DNA from: CALLVY01 sp937899855 | GTDB taxonomy: Bacteria; Bacteroidota; Bacteroidia; Chitinophagales; Saprospiraceae | DNA: 64,000 bases | Assembly (NCBI GenBank): GCA_039820405.1 | Contig: JBCBQC010000019.1 | Location: 1 to 64,000, forward strand | Direction: 5' to 3' | In this document: positions 18,046-26,450 of the stretch, in pieces | Layout: each line of letters opens with the position of its first letter | Numbering within the stretch: position 1 is the stretch's first letter | Program-made: the position numbers and the translations under genes | The notes under the pieces: generated by a model | What the model was told of the DNA's origin: nothing | The model's database searches: none | What the model saw: only the letters and a program-made list of their open reading frames with translations

Positions 18046-18765
18046 ATGAAATCTACTCCCTTTTTACTGTCTTGCTTACTCTTCCTGAGCGCCCTCGCGC
18101 TCAGTATCGGCTGCGGCCAGGGGCCCAGTGCCGATACCCATACCCACGACTCCAACGGGGAAAGCCACACCCATACCCACGATTCCGGGAATGAAAACCA
18201 CACCCATACCCCCGCCCCGGGGACGGGAAGCCACAGCCATTCCCACGCCCCCGGCGAACGCGGCGACGGCCATAGCCACTACCACGGCGAGGTGGAACGC
18301 CCCCCCTTCACCTACCTCACGATGAACGGCGAGTTTCACCTCAACCCCGGTGACTCCATGTCCCAAAATGATCCCCGCAACCCCGGTCGCCTCATTCTCA
18401 CAACCAGCTCCGATAAGGGATCCCTCACCAAAATGACCTTCTTCGATCATAGCGATGTGGAGAAACAACTCGCCGAGTGTGGCTACCACTTCATCGGCAG
18501 CCGCCCCGACCCCCACTACTATCCCGAACAATCCAAAACTTCCATCTGGGACGTGTTCGAAAAAGTGGAGGACTTCTCGGGGGATTGCTCCAAGTACAAA
18601 TACGTGCTCTCGCGCTCGCCCCACGGTGATCCCATCCACATGCACCTGCGCTACGGCGACGATGTGGAACGCATCCTGGCCATGAGCAACGATGCCGAAG
18701 ACGACCAATTTAACCCCTGGTGGGCCACCTACTGCGACATCAATCGTACGACGGCCTGCGATTAA
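18046..18765 (+). CDS. His-rich lipoprotein, probable metal-binding partner of the TonB receptor
   Basis: A 239-residue protein with a lipoprotein-type signal (Cys23 after ALSIG). Residues 31-80 contain repeated His-Thr-His, His-Ser-His and His-Tyr-His clusters separated by Asp, Gly and Asn, a classic loose metal-binding array. Residues 85-239 form a folded domain with several Cys, Trp and His residues that I do not recognise. It starts 18 bases after the receptor stop and is followed by a strong terminator, so it ends the cluster. It may capture metal at the surface and pass it to the receptor. The exact metal cannot be told from sequence. Confidence 0.8.
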   Translation: MKSTPFLLSCLLFLSALALSIGCGQGPSADTHTHDSNGESHTHTHDSGNENHTHTPAPGTGSHSHSHAPGERGDGHSHYHGEVERPPFTYLTMNGEFHLNPGDSMSQNDPRNPGRLILTTSSDKGSLTKMTFFDHSDVEKQLAECGYHFIGSRPDPHYYPEQSKTSIWDVFEKVEDFSGDCSKYKYVLSRSPHGDPIHMHLRYGDDVERILAMSNDAEDDQFNPWWATYCDINRTTACD

Positions 18766-18786
18766 ACGCCCCTGTCTTAACCCCAA

Positions 18787-18836
18787 TCAGCTCCTACCTA
18801 CCGGCTACCGGTAGGGGGAGCTGACTCCTTTTTTTC
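18787..18836 (+). terminator. Rho-independent terminator after the His-rich lipoprotein
   Basis: An imperfect GC-rich hairpin (arms around tcagctcc and gggagctga, core ccgg-cta-ccgg) is followed by a run of seven T at 18829-18835. Confidence 0.8.
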
Positions 18837-19107
18837 CCCTCCCCTCAACAGATGGCCCTCCTCCGACGTTACCCCTAACAAGTGACTTCTTTAGTGGTGA
18901 ACCGCGTGGATTCGGCAAAGTTTTCGCAGCGCAAAAAGCGAAAACTTCGTGCTGGAGTCCGGGATTTTTCCGGGCCCGTTGGCCAGTAGCATCCGCTGCG
19001 ATGGGACCGAGTGCCTGGGCGGTTAAGACCGACACCTAAATTTATTTCACCGAACGCTGGGTACGGGCCCTTTGGGCTCCACGCGTTCCACCTTAAAGCT
19101 ATAACTT
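18837..19107. repeat. Intergenic region with a perfect 10-bp stem-loop; possible dispersed element
   Basis: The region contains a perfect hairpin with arms aagttttcgc (18918-18927) and gcgaaaactt (18938-18947). The surrounding sequence is GC-rich, and a continuous frame on the minus strand (to about 19035) has low-complexity, Arg/Pro/Gly-rich content unlike a normal protein. It resembles a conserved intergenic repeat rather than a gene. The promoter of the lipoprotein at 19108 should lie at about 19030-19100. Confidence 0.35.
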
Positions 19108-19662
19108 ATGAAATACCTGTACTTTAGCCTGCTCCTACTCAGTCTAAGCGCCTGTGGCGAAGACGACGAAGCCCTGCCAAGCGCGACGACTAGCCCCCTT
19201 TCCTGCTGCGCTACCGCTCCCCTCACGGGCGAACTCGACGGCAGTAGTTTTTACCTGCCCAACGCCTTTACCCCCAATGGCGATGGGATCAACGACATCT
19301 TTTTGGTCTACGCGGGGAACAACATCCAAGAAGTCGTCAGCCTCGAAATCTACGATCCGAGCGGGCGGCGGATGTACCGAGCGGAAAGGCTGGTCCCCAA
19401 TGATGTCAGTCGCGCCTGGGACGGTCGCTACCGCAATGGTGTTTTTGAAGGTTACTTTACTTACCGCGTCAAACTCTTTAGTGTCAGCGGCCAGCTAGGG
19501 ACCTACGTGGGAGCGGCGTGCAGCATTCGCTGTATCGGGACTGAAGGTTTGATTGAGGCGGGCAACTGGGAATTCTGTACCTTTGGTACCCAGCAAAATG
19601 GCCTTGGGGAACCCGACCTGAGCGTACCGAGCTTTGAAGACGAGCGCTGTATTGGGGGTTAG
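19108..19662 (+). CDS. Lipoprotein built around a CHU_C/gliding-motility-type domain
   Basis: A 184-residue protein with a clear lipobox (LSLSAC, Cys16). Residues 47-130 match the CHU_C sorting-type domain, including LPNAFTPNGDGINDIF and a WDGRYRNG segment. Unlike normal T9SS type B cargo, the domain is nearly the whole mature protein, and about 50 further residues containing four Cys follow it. A lipobox plus a sorting domain in one small protein is odd: it may be anchored as a lipoprotein and use the domain for binding rather than for secretion. It is followed after 16 bases by another lipoprotein gene, suggesting co-transcription. Confidence 0.8.
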   Translation: MKYLYFSLLLLSLSACGEDDEALPSATTSPLSCCATAPLTGELDGSSFYLPNAFTPNGDGINDIFLVYAGNNIQEVVSLEIYDPSGRRMYRAERLVPNDVSRAWDGRYRNGVFEGYFTYRVKLFSVSGQLGTYVGAACSIRCIGTEGLIEAGNWEFCTFGTQQNGLGEPDLSVPSFEDERCIGG

Positions 19663-19678
19663 GTAGCAAGCGGTTTTG

Positions 19679-20323
19679 ATGAAATACCAATTCTTAATAG
19701 GGGTCGCCCTGTTTTTGGGTACGGCCTGCGGCGTCCAACGGTTCCAACTCCGGGATTGCCCCACTTTTACGACCACCACCACTTGGCAAAGCCAGCAGCA
19801 AGGCGCGGCGGCCGAGCTCCGAGATGCGGACACGCGCTACCGTACGCAGGTGGTCCGCGTGGATGAAGCTCAGTACGAAGTAGAAGTACGGGGAGAACGG
19901 CCGGAAGATCGCTACCGGTTTACGTGGCGGCGCTCGGATCTGGCCATTACGGGTTTTGTGGCGGGCAATACGGTCCTGGAAGTTTACCTGCCCCTCCTGC
20001 AATTTCCCCTCTACCGGGGAAAGACCTGGCGGGATACCCTTCGCCTGCAGGAGCATCCGCGGGGAGCGATTCGGCGGCTGCCGGCCAAGTTCGAAGTAAA
20101 AGCGGTGGAGCCCCACGACTACGTAGCGGGGCAAGAGTTGGGCAGTGAGCGCAAGGCCTTTCTGATCCTGACGTACCTGCCCGATCGGGTCTTGCATTTT
20201 TACTACCTCTCGCCCAGTAAGCACTTCCCGGGTACCAATCCCGTCGACCTCTTCTTAGGACTCGATTGGTTCAATCCCAATGCCGAGCGGGGTCGCATCC
20301 AAGTTACCGACTACCAACGCTGA
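19679..20323 (+). CDS. Lipoprotein of unknown function
   Basis: A 214-residue protein with a lipoprotein signal peptide (Cys17 after FLGTA). I chose the ATG at 19679 over the adjacent TTG. The mature part is rich in beta-strand pattern and charged residues, with no motif I recognise. It lies 16 bases after the CHU_C-domain lipoprotein and converges on fabH with 12 bases between. Its function is unknown. Confidence 0.7.
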   Translation: MKYQFLIGVALFLGTACGVQRFQLRDCPTFTTTTTWQSQQQGAAAELRDADTRYRTQVVRVDEAQYEVEVRGERPEDRYRFTWRRSDLAITGFVAGNTVLEVYLPLLQFPLYRGKTWRDTLRLQEHPRGAIRRLPAKFEVKAVEPHDYVAGQELGSERKAFLILTYLPDRVLHFYYLSPSKHFPGTNPVDLFLGLDWFNPNAERGRIQVTDYQR

Positions 20324-20335
20324 CGACGGCGATGG

Positions 20336-21385
20336 TTACCAACGCAGCAGGGCCGAGCCCCAGGTAAAGCCACTGCCAAAGGCGGCCAGACAGACCAGGT
20401 CGCCCTTTTTGACCTTCCCTTCCTGCCAAGCTTCGCACAGGGCAATGGGTACGGAAGCCGCCGTGGTGTTGCCGTACTTTTGAATGTTGTTGAACACTTG
20501 ATCGTCGCGCAACTGGAGGCGCTTTTGGACAAACTGGCTGATCCGCAGGTTGGCCTGGTGTGGGATGAGCATATCGAGATCGGAGATGCCGTAACCGTTG
20601 GCTTCCAGGGCTTCCATAATAACTTCGGGAAACTTTTGCACGGCGATTTTAAATACCGCCTGGCCTTCCATATTGGGAAAGAGGTCCTGCTCTTCCCACA
20701 TCTTGGGGGTGAGGAAAACGCCACCAAATTCGAGGTCTTCGTAGCCAAAGCGATCGGTTCCGAGGTGGTAGCCCCCGTGGCTACCGGGATTGATAAAGGC
20801 CAGTTTTTCGGCATACTCGCCGTCGGAATGCAGGTGGGTGGAGAGTACGCCCTCGTTTTCATCTTCGGTGGGTTGGAGGACGACGGCGCCGGCACCATCG
20901 CCAAAGATGACGGTGACGTTGCGGCCGCGGGTGGAAAAGTCGAGGCCCATCGAGTGGAACTCGGCACCGATCAAGAGGATGTTTTTGTACATGCCCGAGC
21001 GGATGAATTGATCGCCGACGGAGAGGCCGTAGATAAAGCCCGAGCACTGGTTGCGAACGTCGAGGGCACCGACGTCGCGCATTTTGAGGGCCCGTTGGAC
21101 GAGGACGCCACAACCGGGGAAGTAGTAATCCGGGCTGAGGGTGGCGAAGATGACGAAGTCGATGTCTTCCGGCCCTACGCCCGCGTTTTCCATGGCGATC
21201 TTAGCGGCGGCTACCCCCATCGAGGAGGTACTTTCTTGGTGACGCGCGCCGTAGCGGCGTTCGCGAATGCCGGTGCGTTCTTGGATCCACTCGTCGGAGG
21301 TATCCATCACCTTGGTCAGGTCGTCGTTCGATACGACCCAATCGGGGACGTAGTGGCCAATGCCGGCTATTTTTGATCGCAGCAT
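20336..21385 (-). CDS. fabH: Beta-ketoacyl-ACP synthase III
   Basis: A 349-residue thiolase-fold condensing enzyme that starts fatty-acid chains by joining an acyl-CoA to malonyl-ACP. The triad is visible: Cys114 in NQCSGFIYG, His276 in IPHQANLR and Asn306 in YGNTTAASVP. The start at 21385 gives the family N-terminus (MLRSKIAGIG); an upstream in-frame start adds only a non-homologous extension. An insertion around residues 205-240 makes it slightly longer than the usual 320-335. A paralogue acting in aryl-polyene or specialised lipid synthesis is possible, but the neighbours give no support. Two copies of gaaatccttaa 21 bases apart lie upstream (21457 and 21478). Confidence 0.9.
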   Translation of the reverse strand: MLRSKIAGIGHYVPDWVVSNDDLTKVMDTSDEWIQERTGIRERRYGARHQESTSSMGVAAAKIAMENAGVGPEDIDFVIFATLSPDYYFPGCGVLVQRALKMRDVGALDVRNQCSGFIYGLSVGDQFIRSGMYKNILLIGAEFHSMGLDFSTRGRNVTVIFGDGAGAVVLQPTEDENEGVLSTHLHSDGEYAEKLAFINPGSHGGYHLGTDRFGYEDLEFGGVFLTPKMWEEQDLFPNMEGQAVFKIAVQKFPEVIMEALEANGYGISDLDMLIPHQANLRISQFVQKRLQLRDDQVFNNIQKYGNTTAASVPIALCEAWQEGKVKKGDLVCLAAFGSGFTWGSALLRW

Positions 21386-21456
21386 CTTCTTTGTTTTTGT
21401 GGTGAATGTTGGAGCCAAAAATCGATATTTTCTACCAATTTCCAAAGCAGCACTAA

Positions 21457-21488
21457 GAAATCCTTAAGCCTTTTTAGGAAATCCTTAA
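21457..21488 (-). promoter_or_regulatory. Direct repeats upstream of fabH, possible operator
   Basis: The 11-base word gaaatccttaa occurs at 21457-21467 and again at 21478-21488. A 21-base spacing is two helical turns, as for a dimeric activator or repressor. They lie 72 bases above the fabH start. Confidence 0.4.
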
Positions 21489-21550
21489 CCAAAATCGACC
21501 AAACGCTTTGGGCCGGAGGAGCGGTCTTCCCAAGTGAAGAATCTATTGAA

Positions 21551-21566
21551 GTAGCTCCGGAGCTAC
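21551..21566. repeat. 16-bp perfect palindrome
   Basis: gtagctccggagctac reads the same on both strands. It lies between fabH and the small lipoprotein and is followed by a second short inverted repeat (ggtcc-acc-ggacc). Confidence 0.5.
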
Positions 21567-21615
21567 GCTGCACCGGGATCCGGTCCACCGGACCTTTCCC
21601 ACAAAAAATCAAAAT

Positions 21616-21978
21616 ATGAAAAAGTCCTTCTCGTTCTCCCTCCCCCTGGTTGCGTTTGCTGTGTTGGTCCTCAGTGCCTGTAACAAAACGGACGACGATT
21701 TGCCGACCATCCTACCCGCCTGTATCGAAAATACCATTCAAGTCCTGGGCTTCGAGCCGGGTGCGGGCACGCACCAGGAAATGTACCGCGGCAGCTACCG
21801 CGGCGAAGTGGTCTACTACTGGACGGGCGACCAGATCGCCGATGGCTGGTCGAGCCTTTACTCCGCCGATTGCCAACTCCTCTGCCACCCCGACGGCGGT
21901 GTGGACGGACGCGGGGACGGCCGTTGTACCGACTTTGAGCGCAGCGAGCTCCAGTTGGTCTGGGAACATCCCCGTTGA
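21616..21978 (+). CDS. Small DUF6970-like lipoprotein
   Basis: A 120-residue lipoprotein (lipobox VLSAC, Cys22). The mature part resembles the small Bacteroidota family DUF6970: a short start with CIENTI, then a VYYWTGD strand, LYSADCQLLC, and the closing PDGG-GDGRCTDF. Three Cys in the mature part may form disulfides. The family has no known function. It is monocistronic as far as can be seen. Confidence 0.75.
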   Translation: MKKSFSFSLPLVAFAVLVLSACNKTDDDLPTILPACIENTIQVLGFEPGAGTHQEMYRGSYRGEVVYYWTGDQIADGWSSLYSADCQLLCHPDGGVDGRGDGRCTDFERSELQLVWEHPR

Positions 21979-22050
21979 GCCCGCGCATCCGGGAGCGGAG
22001 GGGAATCCGATTTTGAGTAGAAATCACTACCTTGAGCCAAAACCAAGACG

Positions 22051-22845
22051 ATGCCCCACTCCGCTCCCCTACTCCTCAGCTCGGCCGTCCGACGGTCGGG
22101 CACCACCCTCGTCCAACGCCTACTTAGCTCGGCCCCCAATTGCCTCATTTACGGCGAAACCTGCGCCTACGACCTCCAATTTGGCCTACAAGTCTACCTC
22201 TCCAAACAGTTGCAGTTTCAAGTCCGCGCCGCCCAGCAAGACGCCCTCCTCGCCAAGGTGCTCGCCGGTGATGCCAACGACTGGATCGCCGATCTGATGC
22301 CTCCGGTCGCCGACTACCTGGCGGCCCAAAAAACCCACTGCCTCGGAGTCGTTGACTTTTTGGAACGCTACGCAGTGGAGCAGCAACGCCCCGTGTGGGG
22401 ACTCAAAATGGCGGAATGGCCCGTCTCCCAAATCCTCCAAATCCAGCGTTTCCTCCCCCCCACCCGACTGGTGTACATCCACCGCGACCTGCTCGGCTGC
22501 GTGCGCTCGGCCCGCCGGGTACAACTCTACACCTCCTTACAAGAACTGGAATATTTTTGCCAGACCTGGCACCAAAACTACCGCGCCGTGCGCAGCCAAT
22601 TTCCCGCCGAACAGTTGCTCCTCATCGACTACCAAGCCCTGCTGGAGCAGCCCGGCCCCATCCTGGCGCAGTTGGAGGCCTTCAGCGGCGCCCGGGGCAT
22701 CCAAGCCGAAGTACTACACCAACGGATCAACACCCTCAAGAGCGATCGCCAACGCGCGCCCAAGGGCGATGGCTACCTACCACCCACTGCGGAACTGCCC
22801 GAAGCGGAGCGCTTACTAGTCGACCGGTACGCCGCCCTGTCTTAG
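22051..22845 (+). CDS. Sulfotransferase family protein
   Basis: A 264-residue P-loop-like protein. The 5'-phosphosulfate-binding loop is visible at residues 9-22 (SSAVRRSGTTLVQR), and the 3'-phosphate-binding segment appears as YIHRD followed by VRSARR (about 148-162). These are the two PAPS-contact motifs of the sulfotransferase superfamily. No signal peptide is present, so it is cytoplasmic. The acceptor is unknown; cell-surface glycan or a small molecule is possible. It converges on the response regulator with 6 bases between. Confidence 0.8.
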   Translation: MPHSAPLLLSSAVRRSGTTLVQRLLSSAPNCLIYGETCAYDLQFGLQVYLSKQLQFQVRAAQQDALLAKVLAGDANDWIADLMPPVADYLAAQKTHCLGVVDFLERYAVEQQRPVWGLKMAEWPVSQILQIQRFLPPTRLVYIHRDLLGCVRSARRVQLYTSLQELEYFCQTWHQNYRAVRSQFPAEQLLLIDYQALLEQPGPILAQLEAFSGARGIQAEVLHQRINTLKSDRQRAPKGDGYLPPTAELPEAERLLVDRYAALS

Positions 22846-22851
22846 AAGGGC

Positions 22852-23523
22852 CTAGCCCCAGTAGTCGGTGAGTTCGACCACTTTGTTTTCGAGGGCAAAA
22901 ACGACCAGCCCGGCCGTATTGCGGGCTCCGGTCTTTTCGAGTAAATTGTTGCGGTGACCGTCCACCGTACGGGGACTGATAAATAGTTTGGTGGCAATTT
23001 CGGCGGTGGTGTACTGCTCGCAGATCAACTGGAGGACTTCCTTTTCACGGCTCGAAATTTCGACGTGAGCCAGGTGGTGTCGCTTGACCTTGCGCTGCAT
23101 GTTTTCGCGGATCACGTTCATCACGTGATCGTTGTAGTAAAAGCCTTTGGCCGCCACGGTGAGCACCGTTTCGGCCACTTCCTCGGGCTCGGAATTTTTG
23201 GGCAGGTAAGACGCCGCCCCCAACTCGATCATCTTGACGATAAAGCCCTTGCTGTAGTGAGTGGTGAGGATGATGATGCGAATCTCGGGATGGCTCTTTT
23301 GGAGGGCCTTGGTGGTTTCCACCCCGCTGAGTACGGGCATGTTGAGGTCGAGCAGGAGGACGTCGGGGATGGGCCCTTCCCGCAGTTGGTCGAGCAGTTC
23401 CTGCCCATTGCCCGCTTCCAGGATGACTTCGATCTCTTCTCGCTCGGAGATCAAGGCGCGGAGTCCTTTGCGAAAGAGCAGCTCGTCATCGACGATGCCC
23501 AGGTGGATGGATGATTGCTTCAC
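22852..23523 (-). CDS. NarL/LuxR-family response regulator
   Basis: A 223-residue response regulator. The receiver domain has the acidic pair Asp12-Asp13, the phospho-acceptor Asp59 (LLLDLNMP), a Thr in ILTTHYS and the conserved Lys in YLPKNSE. A LuxR-type HTH (about residues 155-210) includes the SSREKEVLQLI and SPRTVDGHRNNLLEKTGARN segments. The start is GTG at 23523 and overlaps the kinase stop by 4 bases, so the pair is coupled. It probably activates or represses targets on phosphorylation by the adjacent kinase. The regulated genes are unknown. Confidence 0.92.
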   Translation of the reverse strand: MKQSSIHLGIVDDELLFRKGLRALISEREEIEVILEAGNGQELLDQLREGPIPDVLLLDLNMPVLSGVETTKALQKSHPEIRIIILTTHYSKGFIVKMIELGAASYLPKNSEPEEVAETVLTVAAKGFYYNDHVMNVIRENMQRKVKRHHLAHVEISSREKEVLQLICEQYTTAEIATKLFISPRTVDGHRNNLLEKTGARNTAGLVVFALENKVVELTDYWG

Positions 23524-24326
23524 GATACTGGATTTAGATCAACGGTGGCGGTTACTCCCGCTCCGGGTTCGGATTCATAACGTATGGTGGCGCCAATCAG
23601 GTGTAGGCGACTGTCAATATTCTTGAGCCCCAGCCCTTTTTTCTCGGCGAGCCTGGTCACGTCAAAGCCCTTGCCATTGTCGTAGTAGTGCAGCTTTAAA
23701 CTTTCCTTACCGTGGTGGAGGCGAATCCCAATTTGGCGCGCCTCGCCGTGACGGATGGAATTGTTGATCAATTCCTGAACGACGCGGAAGAGTTGCAGCT
23801 CGCTATTGACCTGGGGGAGGCGCGCGTCGGGATCGTCGACTTCGAGGTGGATATCTACGGAACCGGTCCGTTGGAAACCATCGCAGAGTTCTTCTAGGGC
23901 GGTGGGCAAGCCAAAATCCTGGAGGGTGGGGGGCAACAGCTCGTGGGAGATCCGGCGCGTGGTATGGATGGTTTGGTCGAGCAAGGATTTGACGTCACCG
24001 ATCAGCTCCTCCGCCGGGGCGGAGGAGCCCGTAAATTTCTTGACTTGGTAGATATTGAGCTTGAGGACGTTGAGTTTGGAGCCCAGATCGTCGTGCAGGT
24101 CTTTGGCGATGCGGCGGCGTTCCTCTTCCTGGGTGAGGATGGTGCTGCGCAATAGCTCTTCGCGGTACTCGATTTCGAGGGCCTGCGCATTCATTTGCTC
24201 CTTGAGTATCCGACGTTGGGAAAGGCTGACGAAAAGGACGAAGGCCAGCGCAAGGAGTAGCATAATGGATACTCCGAAAAGGACCAGTGCGGCCAATTCA
24301 CGATTTTGCAATAAGACTTGATCCAT
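23520..24326 (-). CDS. Membrane sensor histidine kinase (HisKA_3 type)
   Basis: A 268-residue kinase, starting at the ATG at 24326 so that the transmembrane segment (about residues 11-34) sits near the N-terminus. There is almost no periplasmic sensor part. The dimerisation/phospho-acceptor motif holds His78 in DLHDDLGSKLN, typical of NarX/DesK-type kinases. The ATPase domain shows the N-box (ELINNSIRHGE) and the G-box (DNGKGFD, then GLGLKNI). It forms an operon with the downstream response regulator. The lack of a sensor domain suggests it reads membrane state or works with a partner, perhaps the membrane protein just upstream. Confidence 0.9.
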   Translation of the reverse strand: MDQVLLQNRELAALVLFGVSIMLLLALAFVLFVSLSQRRILKEQMNAQALEIEYREELLRSTILTQEEERRRIAKDLHDDLGSKLNVLKLNIYQVKKFTGSSAPAEELIGDVKSLLDQTIHTTRRISHELLPPTLQDFGLPTALEELCDGFQRTGSVDIHLEVDDPDARLPQVNSELQLFRVVQELINNSIRHGEARQIGIRLHHGKESLKLHYYDNGKGFDVTRLAEKKGLGLKNIDSRLHLIGATIRYESEPGAGVTATVDLNPVS

Positions 24327-24469
24327 AAGATCGACACCAAATCCCGGCGAGGAGATCAACTGATTATCTATTGGCGCCTAAATTACGATAATAATGAGGA
24401 AGGAGAAAAATTAGTAGCCCTTTTCCCGGCGGCTTCCCCACTTATCGACCAACGATCGGTGGGGCTCGA

Positions 24470-25183
24470 TCAATTGCGTTTGCCGGGAAGCAGTTCCTGA
24501 TTGAGCTGGGGAGGAGCCTGGGCAGAGTCGACGGATCCTTGTCGAACGAGGACCAGCCCGATCAGGAGGAGGCTCTGGAGGAGGATGCTGAGGATGAGGT
24601 TGACGTTCCAAATTTCGAAGAGGATGTTTTGGTCATTGCGACGGAGAAAATCACTAAATAGGAAGATGAGCAGGGTGCCCATGTAGAAGACAAAAAGACC
24701 CGTGTTGATGAGGTGCAGGCCCGAGCGCTGGGGGGCCGCAATTTCTCCCAAGATGGAATTGTAGAAGTAGAGCAGCGCAAACAGGATGATGCTGGTGCTG
24801 CTAAAGGTTTTGGCGTAGCTGTTGAATTCAAAGGGGGCTTGGAGAAAGAGGGTATTGGCTACGATAAAAACAACTCCGGCCCCAAAGAACCACCGAAAGT
24901 AAGGGGGTAACCAGTAGGGCGACCGCAGCAGACTGCGGTAGAACAGGCCGAGCAGCACAAACTCCAGTAGGGTGTAGAGGTGGAGCAGGGGCAGGTTGGG
25001 GATGCCGGCGCGCGCGAGGAAGTGGGCGATAAAATCGAGGGTGAGGTGCATGGTCAGAAAGGCGGCCAGGTAACGGAAGTAGGGGGGCAGGCGGTGACGA
25101 TTCCAGGCGTAGTAGCCAATCGAAACGACCGTGATCAGCGTGGCGATATAGAAGAAATAATCTCGATAATCTATTTCGGTCAT
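24470..25183 (-). CDS. Multi-spanning membrane protein of unknown function
   Basis: A 237-residue protein with about seven hydrophobic segments. The start at 25183 (MTEIDYRDYF) is chosen because the extra upstream codons are non-hydrophobic and unlike an N-terminus. Features include a WNRHRLPPYFRYLAAF loop and a second PYWLPPYFRWFF loop, which suggests an internal duplication. It lies 143 bases above the histidine kinase on the same strand and may feed signals to it. I do not recognise the family. Confidence 0.7.
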   Translation of the reverse strand: MTEIDYRDYFFYIATLITVVSIGYYAWNRHRLPPYFRYLAAFLTMHLTLDFIAHFLARAGIPNLPLLHLYTLLEFVLLGLFYRSLLRSPYWLPPYFRWFFGAGVVFIVANTLFLQAPFEFNSYAKTFSSTSIILFALLYFYNSILGEIAAPQRSGLHLINTGLFVFYMGTLLIFLFSDFLRRNDQNILFEIWNVNLILSILLQSLLLIGLVLVRQGSVDSAQAPPQLNQELLPGKRN

Positions 25184-25309
25184 GGTCACATTACAATAAG
25201 GAAAACCTGTCACTCTGAGTCTCCAACGACGAGAAGGAATTACAATCAAATGTAATTCCTTCTGTCGGGATAACCATCAAATGGTCCACTTTTTTTGACG
25301 GGTAGGTAC

Positions 25310-25780
25310 TTATTTCGTCACCAGGCTGCCACAGTCGGGCGGGCAGGGGTTGGACAGGTCATAGATGCGATCGTAGGGGGTTTTGGGATCGGTGTTGATC
25401 ATGTCCTCCCCCTTGGAATTGACGCCGACGAGGATGAGTTTGTATTCGCCATTGGGTTCTTCTCCGAGGTAAAAGCGGGCGCTGTCCGCACCGGCCGAGA
25501 CGACCTGTTGGAGGTCGATGATGGGCAGGGTAAAACCCTGGACCATGGGGAGGCTGGTGCTGCTGAAGACTTGCTCCCAACGCTTGGTCCAGTCCGAGGC
25601 GGTATCCAGGGGGATGGTGTCCTGGGGGGTGATGGGGCCTTGGACGAGTTGGGCCTTCGCATCTTGGGAGGGGGCGGTGTTGAGCTTGGCGGCTTCGTCG
25701 GAATGGGTGCTGGGTTGGCAGGCCCAGCACAGCAGTAGGGCAACGAGCAGTGTGGCGGATGACAATAATCGCGTTTTCAT
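25310..25780 (-). CDS. Small lipoprotein of unknown function
   Basis: A 156-residue lipoprotein (Cys21 after LLLCWA); the start at 25780 gives a normal lipoprotein signal. The mature part is hydrophilic, ends with a CPPDCGS motif, and has no recognised domain. It stands alone on the minus strand, upstream of the next membrane protein gene by 126 bases. Confidence 0.7.
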   Translation of the reverse strand: MKTRLLSSATLLVALLLCWACQPSTHSDEAAKLNTAPSQDAKAQLVQGPITPQDTIPLDTASDWTKRWEQVFSSTSLPMVQGFTLPIIDLQQVVSAGADSARFYLGEEPNGEYKLILVGVNSKGEDMINTDPKTPYDRIYDLSNPCPPDCGSLVTK

Positions 25781-26450
25781 GAATTTTGTTTTATGTGGTA
25801 TTGAAAAAAGATAACGCAGTGGGTTTGGCAAAGGCACTGTTCGCGGGACCAACATCGGTTAGGAGAGGGACTGGGCTTGTTGCGAGGTCTAACAATATTA
25901 CACAACGATCGGGGATTTCCCTAATAAACAATTTACCCACAAACAAAACGGGTAAAAACACCTACCCAAAATGAGTAAATTCCTCCGATTTGGGATTCGG
26001 GTATTTCTTCTCTAGTTCGGCACCGGGGATTGCCGCATCTTTGTATCGAAAGTAAATACCAAGGAAAAAGTATTGGTATAACCCCAAAAAACACTTTGTA
26101 CATTCAGTTGGTCCCCCTGCGTGTCTCCTACCGTTTATCGGATGGACCAGCACCAAGATATTCCCACCACTCGGAAACGTTCGGTGGTGGGTACCATTCA
26201 GGAAAGCCTTGTAAAGGTGCTACCCGCCATGGGGCGAGGTAAGGCGAACGCCCTATCTCCAACCAGTAGTGGCCCTCCGAAAGTTCCCGGCGAAAACAAT
26301 GGTTCTTCAACAGTCCGGCGGGTAGTCTTTTTTCCCAACTTCCAGTCTTTATGCCTTTAACGAATTGTAAAAAATAGCCATATCATTTCTCCAAAAGCTC
26401 ACTGCAATTTTTATCTTTAGGCATTATCTAACCTCAAATACCTATCTAAC
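25781..26450. other. 670-base intergenic region before the tail-collar genes
   Basis: An AT-rich stretch with no convincing gene. It holds a hairpin with 8-bp arms cccaccac/gtggtggg (26163-26191) and a small inverted repeat around taccaa...ttggta near 26060-26080. Near its end, tatcttta at 26412-26419 is one base from the Bacteroidota -7 box TAnnTTTG and lies 32 bases before the first collar gene. Short frames here look random in composition. Confidence 0.45.

Noticed and set aside
26121..26360. Short plus-strand frame upstream of the tail-collar genes
   Set aside because: No ribosome-site, odd composition, and it overlaps a hairpin; probably non-coding.
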